This document shows, one piece after another, positions 1 to 4,408 of a stretch of 6,315 nucleotides of DNA. The notes beneath the pieces are model-generated. The model was given only the letters and a program-made list of their open reading frames with translations, did no database searches and had not been told where the DNA came from. This DNA is from an uncultured bacterium (GTDB lineage: Bacteria > Edwardsbacteria > AC1 > EtOH8). The translations under genes were made by a program, and so were the position numbers. The stretch lies in assembly GCA_937958665.1 (NCBI GenBank), contig CALGNM010000171.1, forward strand, positions 1 through 6,315, written 5' to 3'. Each line of letters begins with the position of its first letter. Positions within the stretch are counted from its first letter, which is position 1.

Positions 1-38
1 CCGTCGTCATTTGGTAATTTGTATTCTCTCATAATTAT

Positions 39-737
39 ATGCAAATAAAGGGATTCATTGAGACATCCCTTATAGACTGGGACGGAAAGATCGTCTCAGT
101 CGTTTTTCTTCCAGGCTGCAATTTCCGATGTCCGTTCTGCCATAACCACCTGTTGGTGGAGCACCCGGAGCAGGTGGCTGATGTCCCCTGGAGCAGGGTG
201 GAGGCCTTCCTGCGGGCCAAGCGGGGCTGGATAGACGGGGTGGTGGTGACCGGGGGCGAGCCCACCATTCACAAAGATCTGCCGGGGTTTTTGGCCAAGT
301 TCAAGGGGATGGGGCTGCCGGTCAAACTGGACACAAACGGCGGCAATCCCGGGATGCTGAAAAGAATCTTGGATGAAGGCTTGGTCGATTATATTGCCAT
401 GGACCTTAAAGCCGCGATGGGAGAGGCTTATGCAAAGGCCTGCGGGCTGCCGTTCGATCAGGGCGATCTCAGGGCGAGCATCAATATTATAATGTCCTCG
501 GGACGGGATTACGAATTCCGAACCACCATAGTACCGGGGATCCATGGTTTGGAATCCATCAGATCGATGGCTGGGGAGATAAGGGGGGCAAAAAAGTGGG
601 TTCTGCAACAATTCGTGTCCGCCAATGCCGGGGACGAGGGGTTGCGCCAGGTGGCTCCCTACGATAATGAACAATTGGAGAGGATGAGGGAGGCCGCCGC
701 CGGTGAGGTGAAAACGGCCCGGTTGAGGGGAATCTGA
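39..737 (+). CDS. nrdG: Anaerobic ribonucleotide reductase activating protein, radical SAM (NrdG type)
   Basis: This 232-residue protein is a radical SAM enzyme. The family uses a [4Fe-4S] cluster and S-adenosylmethionine to install the glycyl radical on the class III (anaerobic) ribonucleotide reductase NrdD in the cytoplasm. The cluster motif CxxxCxxC is visible at C27, C31 and C34 within GCNFRCPFCHN, followed by the SAM-binding GGEP at 72-75. The motifs KLDTNG (96-101), YIAMDLKA (118-125) and TTIVPG (162-167) are typical of the NrdG2-like subfamily, and the length fits. The N-terminus (GFIETSLIDWDGK) aligns with the usual family start, so ATG 39 is preferred; an in-frame stop lies at 15-17. 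No Shine-Dalgarno sequence precedes this ATG, unlike the other genes here. Its partner nrdD is not in the window and may lie upstream. A related glycyl-radical activase of another substrate is the main alternative. Confidence 0.88.
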   Translation: MQIKGFIETSLIDWDGKIVSVVFLPGCNFRCPFCHNHLLVEHPEQVADVPWSRVEAFLRAKRGWIDGVVVTGGEPTIHKDLPGFLAKFKGMGLPVKLDTNGGNPGMLKRILDEGLVDYIAMDLKAAMGEAYAKACGLPFDQGDLRASINIIMSSGRDYEFRTTIVPGIHGLESIRSMAGEIRGAKKWVLQQFVSANAGDEGLRQVAPYDNEQLERMREAAAGEVKTARLRGI

Positions 738-751
738 CCGAAGGTAAAAAA

Positions 752-790
752 ACAAAAGCGCTCCGCTTTGTTCAAGCGGAGCGCTTTTGT
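752..790. terminator. Bidirectional intrinsic terminator between convergent genes
   Basis: A perfect 17-bp inverted repeat (752-768 and 774-790) encloses a 5-base loop (769-773). The stem core is GCGCTCCGC, with A-rich DNA on the left and TTTTGT on the right. Read on the minus strand, the hairpin is followed by a long T-run interrupted by one G, which is a strong terminator for the lipoprotein gene. Read on the plus strand, the T-run is shorter (TTTTGTCAT) but adequate for nrdG. It lies 14 bases after the nrdG stop and 11 bases past the lipoprotein stop. Confidence 0.9.
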
Positions 791-801
791 CATATGAACC
801 G

Positions 802-1209
802 TCAATAGCAGATTTTGGGGGTGGTCACCGTGAAGGTTTTGTTGTATCCATAGGCATCGGTGCCGGTGAATACCATCTGCAGGCTCCTGCCGGCGGTGGC
901 CCCGCCCAGGGCCGGGAGGACACCAAAGTTTCTGGTCAAGACCACTGAGGACGTGTTGGCGTTGACATACAGGCTGAGGTTGTCGTTCTCCACCACCGGG
1001 GTGGTTCCCATAGTGTCGGTGTAGGTTGTGGTGCATTTGGTAATGATAGCATCAACATCGTTCTTGTTCTCGAATGTGATGTCAACCGAAGTAGATATCC
1101 CCCCAACGGGATCGATATCTACGATGACCACCTCCGGAGCCGGGGTCAGCTTGCTGCAGCCAACCGCCACCAACAGGGCCAGAAACAGCAGGGAAAACGT
1201 CTTTTTCAT
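802..1209 (-). CDS. Small secreted lipoprotein of unknown function
   Basis: This 135-residue protein begins with a lipoprotein signal peptide: MKK, a hydrophobic stretch (residues 5-16), and a lipobox ending AVGC with the lipidated cysteine at C18. Serine at +2 is compatible with outer-membrane sorting by the Lol rule of enterobacteria. The rest (about 25-130) is rich in V, T, I and N with alternating hydrophobic residues, which suggests a beta-sandwich domain. I do not recognise the family; a small Ig-like or LEA14/WHy-like fold is only a guess. Besides C18 there are two cysteines, C59 and C134, the second next to the last residue, which could pair in the periplasm. The start is well supported by GGGAGGAA on the minus strand at 1220-1213. 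The gene has its own promoter (1271-1299) and ends at the shared terminator, so it looks monocistronic. Confidence 0.85.
   Translation of the reverse strand: MKKTFSLLFLALLVAVGCSKLTPAPEVVIVDIDPVGGISTSVDITFENKNDVDAIITKCTTTYTDTMGTTPVVENDNLSLYVNANTSSVVLTRNFGVLPALGGATAGRSLQMVFTGTDAYGYNKTFTVTTPKICY
1091..1122. repeat. 9-bp perfect inverted repeat inside the lipoprotein gene
   Basis: The arms GTAGATATC (1091-1099) and GATATCTAC (1114-1122) are exact reverse complements separated by 14 bases. They lie in the coding region for residues 30-40 of the lipoprotein (around DIDPVGG). The structure could form a hairpin in the mRNA, but no T-tract follows on either strand, so it is not a terminator. It may be chance or a consequence of the codons used. 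Confidence 0.5.
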
Positions 1210-1270
1210 GGCTTCCTCCCAAAAATAGGTTATGTTATATTATCCCTTTAAGTGCCTCTACCAATTTAAT

Positions 1271-1299
1271 AGTATATTTCAACTTAGTTATTATGTCAA
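1271..1299 (-). promoter_or_regulatory. Sigma-70-type promoter for the lipoprotein gene
   Basis: On the minus strand there is a perfect -35 box TTGACA (1299-1294), a 17-base spacer, and a -10 box TATACT (1276-1271, five of six matches to TATAAT). Transcription should start near 1264, giving a leader of about 55 bases before the ATG at 1209, with a good Shine-Dalgarno sequence near its end. The consensus is standard knowledge; activity in this organism is inferred. Confidence 0.8.
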
Positions 1300-1338
1300 G
1301 AGGAAAAATAAAAAATATAAAAAAAACGAAAAAAGTTC
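1300..1338. promoter_or_regulatory. A-tract between two divergent -35 boxes (candidate shared UP element)
   Basis: The 39 bases separating the two -35 boxes are almost all A on the plus strand, with only a few G, T and C bases. A/T tracts just upstream of a -35 box are known to bind the RNA polymerase alpha C-terminal domain, and such DNA is often bent. Here a single tract lies immediately upstream of both promoters, so it could boost both or be a site for a nucleoid protein. This role is inference from composition and position. Confidence 0.55.
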
Positions 1339-1367
1339 TTGACAAATATAAAGGAATTGAATAAAAT
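1339..1367 (+). promoter_or_regulatory. Sigma-70-type promoter for the HTH-pilMNOPQ operon
   Basis: A perfect -35 box TTGACA (1339-1344), a 17-base spacer and a -10 box TAAAAT (1362-1367, five of six matches to consensus) form a strong promoter. Transcription should begin near 1374, about 60 bases before the first gene. No other convincing promoter is seen between the downstream genes, so this is probably the main promoter for the whole pil cluster. Confidence 0.82.
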
Positions 1368-1380
1368 GCCTAAAAGTAGC

Positions 1381-1400
1381 TTTATATATGTTTATATATA
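1381..1400 (+). repeat. Tandem 10-bp AT repeat in the operon leader
   Basis: Two adjacent copies of TTTATATATR (the first ending in G, the second in A) lie just downstream of the predicted transcription start. The 10-base period equals about one turn of the helix, so two protein subunits could bind the same face. It may be an operator, an AT-rich unwinding segment or simple low-complexity sequence; the data do not decide. Confidence 0.5.
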
Positions 1401-1424
1401 CTTAGCGTTATTACTCACTTGAGC

Positions 1425-1429
1425 GAGGT
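1425..1429 (+). promoter_or_regulatory. Shine-Dalgarno sequence that sets the start of the HTH gene
   Basis: GAGGT lies four bases before ATG 1434. A possible TTG start 15 bases further upstream (1419) has no Shine-Dalgarno match before it, and this GAGGT would then lie inside the coding region. ATG 1434 is therefore preferred. Confidence 0.7.
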
Positions 1430-1433
1430 AACT

Positions 1434-1625
1434 ATGCCTGTATCCCCAAAAGAAATAGATTCAGCCAAGTTGTACACCGTTTCCGAAACGGCCAAGATAT
1501 TGGCGGTGACCGACCAGACGGTGCGCAAACATTTAAGCGAGAAAAACCTCCCCGGGAAGAAGGTGGGGCGACGCTGGCTGGTGAAAGGCAGCGAGATTCA
1601 GAAGTTCATTGGCGAATCGGGCTGA
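1434..1625 (+). CDS. Small excisionase/MerR-type helix-turn-helix DNA-binding protein
   Basis: This 63-residue protein is essentially one winged helix-turn-helix domain of the excisionase type (HTH_17 family). The sequence LYTVSETAKILAVTDQTVRK (13-32) contains the two helices of the HTH, and GKKVGRRWLV (41-50) is the wing, ending with a short helix to residue 59. The family binds DNA; members include phage excisionases, plasmid factors and many small host regulators. No integrase, attachment site or phage gene is near, so a regulatory role is more likely than recombination. It is the first gene after the operon promoter, with pilM starting 50 bases downstream behind its own Shine-Dalgarno sequence, so it may regulate the pil genes or its own promoter. 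That link rests on position alone. The start at ATG 1434 is chosen over TTG 1419, which would add five residues. Confidence 0.85.
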   Translation: MPVSPKEIDSAKLYTVSETAKILAVTDQTVRKHLSEKNLPGKKVGRRWLVKGSEIQKFIGESG

Positions 1626-1675
1626 ACCAATACAATCTGGTTTGATAATAACCGATAAAATGAGGTGAACTCAAA

Positions 1676-2725
1676 ATGCTTTTTGGAAAAAAATCAGCCA
1701 CCATCGGGTTGGACATAGGCAGCAGCCAGATCAAGGTGGTCGAGGTCCAGCGGACCGGGAAGGGGCTGACCCTGCTTAATTACGGGATTGCCCCGCTTCT
1801 GCCCGAGGCCATTGTCGAGGGCGAGATAATGGACCGGACCCTGGTGATCGACACCATCAGGACCCTGCTCGATTCTCGCCAGATAAAGAACAACAACGTA
1901 ATCTCGGCCGTCTCCGGGCGGGGGGTCATCGTCAAACGCATCAATATGGACAAGCTTAAGGAGCAGGAGGCCCGGGAGCGGATCAAGTGGGAGGCCGAAC
2001 AGCACGTGCCCTTTGAGATCTCCGATGTGGTGCTGGATTTCCAGATAATCAACCCGGACCTGGGCAACAACCAGATGGAGGTCCTGCTGGTGGCGGCCCG
2101 CAACGAGACGGTCAACGCCCACCTGGATTTGCTGTCGGGGGCCGGACTCAACCCCCTGTTGCTGGATTACGGGGCCTTCGCCGTCCAGAATGCCTTCGAG
2201 GCCAACTACGACCAGCCGGCCGACGAGATCCTGGCCCTGGTCAACATCGGGGCCGACGGCACCAACATCAACTTCATCAAGAACGGGGTGCCCTACTTCA
2301 CCCGCGACCTGCCGATGGCCAGCAACTCCTGTCTTCAGCTGATGCAGAAGAACCTGGGGATTTCCTTTGAACAGGCCAGCGAGCTGATCAAGGGCGAACC
2401 GGTCTCCGACGTCAGCCAGGAATCGGCCGATTCAGTTTTCCAATCATTCGCCGATGACTTTGCCTCCTCCATAGAGAGGACCCTTTCCTTCCTGGCCATG
2501 TCGGGGGGCGGGGAGCGGATGTCCCGGATCTACATGTCGGGAGGCGGTGCCATGATTCCGTCCTTGCAGGACCACCTTAAGGAGAGGTTCGGGATCCCGG
2601 TAGAGGTGATCAACCCCCTGCAGAAGATAAGCTACGATCCCGGTTTGTTCGGGGCCACGTCGGTCGAGAAGATATCGCCGGTGCTGACTCTGGCCCTGGG
2701 ATTGGGTTTAAGGGAGGTAAAATAA
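1676..2725 (+). CDS. pilM: Type IV pilus assembly protein PilM, actin-like
   Basis: PilM is a cytoplasmic actin/FtsA-like protein that binds ATP and the N-terminal tail of PilN, anchoring the pilus alignment complex. At 349 residues it has the usual length. The first phosphate loop is clear at TIGLDIGSSQIKVVEV (9-24), the second at ALVNIGADGTNINFI (187-201), and the adenosine-binding loop at IYMSGGGAMIPSL (285-297). The segment IKWEAEQHVPFE (103-114) is a family hallmark, and the C-terminal LALGLGLREV (339-348) matches the usual ending. The start ATG 1676 follows GAGGTGA (1662-1668) with seven bases of spacing. Its stop TAA abuts the pilN start codon, so the two are almost certainly co-translated. 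Nothing appears truncated or missing. Confidence 0.95.
   Translation: MLFGKKSATIGLDIGSSQIKVVEVQRTGKGLTLLNYGIAPLLPEAIVEGEIMDRTLVIDTIRTLLDSRQIKNNNVISAVSGRGVIVKRINMDKLKEQEARERIKWEAEQHVPFEISDVVLDFQIINPDLGNNQMEVLLVAARNETVNAHLDLLSGAGLNPLLLDYGAFAVQNAFEANYDQPADEILALVNIGADGTNINFIKNGVPYFTRDLPMASNSCLQLMQKNLGISFEQASELIKGEPVSDVSQESADSVFQSFADDFASSIERTLSFLAMSGGGERMSRIYMSGGGAMIPSLQDHLKERFGIPVEVINPLQKISYDPGLFGATSVEKISPVLTLALGLGLREVK
2711..2718 (+). promoter_or_regulatory. Strong Shine-Dalgarno sequence for pilN inside the end of pilM
   Basis: AGGGAGGT lies within the last codons of pilM and seven bases before the pilN ATG (2726). It is one of the best ribosome binding sites in the window, and it fixes the pilN start. 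Confidence 0.75.
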
Positions 2726-3370
2726 ATGATACAGATCAATCTGATCCGCGATCGCAAGCTGGAAAGGGTTCCGGGGGCCAAACCGGCCGGGGCCGGATTC
2801 TCCCTGCCGCGCCTGCCGTTCAATGTGGGCATTCTGGCCAGCGTGCTGGGGGTGGTGGTCATCATCGCCGCGGTGGTTCTGATATTCGTGTCCCAGCGCG
2901 CCCAAATAACCGGGCTGAACACCAAGATCAAGGGCTATGAGGAGGAATTGGCCAAGCTGGCGGGGCCCAAGCGGATGGTGGACGAGTTTGAGGCCAAGAA
3001 GCAAGAGGTCAAGACCAAGCTGGACGAGATCACCGCCATCGACAAAGACCGTTTCAATGCAGTAAAGCTTCTAGACCAGCTTAGCCGGGCCATGCCAGAG
3101 TATCTTTGGCTGATTTCGGTCAAGGAGGAGAAGAACGGCATCTCGATGGAGGGCATGACCTTTTCCAATTTGATCGTGGCTGATTTTATGGATCGGCTTA
3201 AGGAATCGGGCTATTTCACCGGAGTGGAACTGACCCAAACCTCCAAGGCAGTTTCCGAAGGCAGGGAGTTGGTCAAATTCGGAATCTCAACCAAATATAA
3301 TCCCAACCCGTCGAATGCTGTTGTAGCAGCGGAGATGGCTGACCAAACGGCCGGAAAGGGGTCAAAATGA
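2726..3370 (+). CDS. pilN: Type IV pilus alignment protein PilN
   Basis: PilN is a bitopic inner-membrane protein. Its cytoplasmic N-terminus docks in PilM and its periplasmic domain pairs with PilO. The 214-residue product begins MIQINLIRDRK, corresponding to the conserved PilM-binding motif usually written INLLPxR; here the LP pair is replaced by IR. A single membrane segment spans about 34-55 (VGILASVLGVVVIIAAVVLIFV), followed by a helical, probably coiled-coil stretch rich in K and E (58-105). A compact alpha/beta domain follows (about 110-190), including AMPEYLWLISV and MEGMTFSNLIVADFM, both typical of the family. The C-terminal tail after about 192 is low in structure. It starts directly after the pilM stop and overlaps pilO by 4 bp (ATGA). 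Confidence 0.93.
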   Translation: MIQINLIRDRKLERVPGAKPAGAGFSLPRLPFNVGILASVLGVVVIIAAVVLIFVSQRAQITGLNTKIKGYEEELAKLAGPKRMVDEFEAKKQEVKTKLDEITAIDKDRFNAVKLLDQLSRAMPEYLWLISVKEEKNGISMEGMTFSNLIVADFMDRLKESGYFTGVELTQTSKAVSEGRELVKFGISTKYNPNPSNAVVAAEMADQTAGKGSK

Positions 3371-3960
3371 GCATAGATATCAAAGATCCCAAGATCCAGA
3401 TCACCGGCGGGCTTATACTGCTGGGGCTGATAATCGCTGGTCTGTTCTTCAAATTCAGCTACCTTCCAGCCAAGGCCCGGATCCAGGAACTGACCGCCAA
3501 AGAGACCAACCTGCGCCACGAGTTGGAGCAGGTCCGGGCCGCAGTGGCCAGGCTGCCCCAGCTGGAGGAGGAGTTCAAGGCCCTGGAAAAGCAGTGGGCC
3601 AAGGCCCAGGAACTGCTGCCGGCCGATGCCGAATTGCCCTCCCTGCTGAAGAAGATCACCAATGCCGGCATTGAGTCGGGGGTGCGGTTCCAGATATTCA
3701 AGCCAGGGAAGCTGACCCAGGCCACCAAGCTATCCCAGTCGCTGCCGGTCAGTGTTTCGGTGGTTGGCAGCTATGACCAGATAGCCACCTTCATGGCCAA
3801 GCTGGGCAACCTGTCGCGAATGGTGATTGTATCTAATATGAAAATAAACACCAACAATGATCCAATACGTACCGCCAAGGCCGAGTTCACGGCCAGTGCC
3901 TACGTATTCAAATCAGGAGGAGAGCCCAGTGCGAAAACCAAACCTTCTCGCAAAAAGTAG
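3367..3960 (+). CDS. pilO: Type IV pilus alignment protein PilO
   Basis: PilO is the inner-membrane partner of PilN and contacts PilP in the periplasm. The 197-residue protein has a short cytoplasmic tail, one membrane segment at about 12-31, a charged coiled coil (about 36-82), then the LLPADAELPSLLKKI segment (83-97) that marks the family. A ferredoxin-like periplasmic domain follows (about 100-182), with GSYDQIATFMAKLGNLSRMV (134-153), a strongly conserved stretch. The lysine-rich end (190-197) is probably disordered. The start overlaps the pilN stop as ATGA, with GGAAAGGGG upstream as a moderate Shine-Dalgarno sequence. The 3' end overlaps the next gene by 32 bp in another frame. Confidence 0.93.
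   Translation: MSIDIKDPKIQITGGLILLGLIIAGLFFKFSYLPAKARIQELTAKETNLRHELEQVRAAVARLPQLEEEFKALEKQWAKAQELLPADAELPSLLKKITNAGIESGVRFQIFKPGKLTQATKLSQSLPVSVSVVGSYDQIATFMAKLGNLSRMVIVSNMKINTNNDPIRTAKAEFTASAYVFKSGGEPSAKTKPSRKK
3915..3920 (+). promoter_or_regulatory. Shine-Dalgarno sequence that identifies a GTG start for pilP
   Basis: A perfect AGGAGG lies inside the end of pilO, eight bases before GTG 3929. The product from GTG begins with a textbook signal peptide. The longer in-frame reading from ATG 3857 would place 24 non-signal residues in front of it. The GTG start is therefore preferred. Confidence 0.85.
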
Positions 3961-4408
3961 CCTTTGGCTGGCCCTGTTGGCGTTGGCTTCCGTCGCCTAT
4001 GCGGCCGATCCTCCCGTAGCCGTCGCCCAGGCCAACCCGAAGACCGCCGGGGAGGACACCCTCTTCCGGAAGGAAACCTATGTGTACCAGACAGATGGAC
4101 GGAGGGATCCGTTCAAGTCCCTGGTCCAAAAAAAGGGCGAGGGCAGCGGCATCACCGACGTCAGCACCCTGGATGTCAGCAACCTGACCCTGACCGGGAT
4201 CATCTGGGGGGCCTCTGGACGCCTGGCCCTGGTCAATGACACCCAGGGTGTGGGCTATATAATCAAGCCGGGGGATAAGGTCATAGGAGGGAGCGTTTTC
4301 GCCATCACCGACTCATCGGTGATTTTTGAACAGGGCGATCCCGGTAATACCATAAAATTTGTGGTACCATTAACTGAAAGCAAAAGCAAAGGGAGCAAAA
4401 AGAGATGA
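3929..4408 (+). CDS. pilP: Type IV pilus periplasmic protein PilP
   Basis: PilP links the inner-membrane PilN/PilO complex to the secretin PilQ. From the GTG start the protein has 159 residues: a positively charged N-terminus, a hydrophobic core (12-22), and a signal peptidase I site after AYA (25), giving a mature protein starting ADPP. The conserved PilP core is clear: YQTDGRRDPFKSLV (about 51-64), then LTLTGIIWGASGRLALVND (about 83-101) and GYIIKPGDKVIGGSVFAI (about 105-122), forming the beta-sandwich that binds PilQ. Unlike the lipoprotein PilP of Pseudomonas and Neisseria, there is no lipobox and no cysteine anywhere, so it should be soluble in the periplasm. The basic tail (KSKGSKKR) is unremarkable. 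It overlaps pilO by 32 bp and pilQ by 4 bp (ATGA). Confidence 0.92.
   Translation: MRKPNLLAKSSLWLALLALASVAYAADPPVAVAQANPKTAGEDTLFRKETYVYQTDGRRDPFKSLVQKKGEGSGITDVSTLDVSNLTLTGIIWGASGRLALVNDTQGVGYIIKPGDKVIGGSVFAITDSSVIFEQGDPGNTIKFVVPLTESKSKGSKKR

Noticed and set aside
96-755. Long open frame on the minus strand opposite nrdG
   Set aside because: The protein has no family features, and it lies over a clear radical SAM gene. It is open because of the codon bias of the real gene.
1221-1415. AT-rich intergenic stretch as an origin or transferred DNA
   Set aside because: No iterons or DnaA-box cluster are visible, and two ordinary promoters explain the composition.
1419-1433. TTG start extending the HTH protein by five residues
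   Set aside because: There is no ribosome binding site before it, whereas GAGGT fits ATG 1434.
1434-1625. Excisionase-like gene as evidence of a prophage or integrated element
   Set aside because: No integrase, attachment repeat, tRNA or phage gene is present, and small HTH proteins of this type are common as host regulators.
1625-1642. Short inverted repeat AACCA/TGGTT after the HTH gene as a terminator
   Set aside because: The stem has only five base pairs and no T-run follows, so transcription should continue into pilM.
1656-1661. TAAAAT before pilM as a separate -10 box
   Set aside because: No -35 box lies at the right distance, and the transcript would start within the pilM ribosome binding site.
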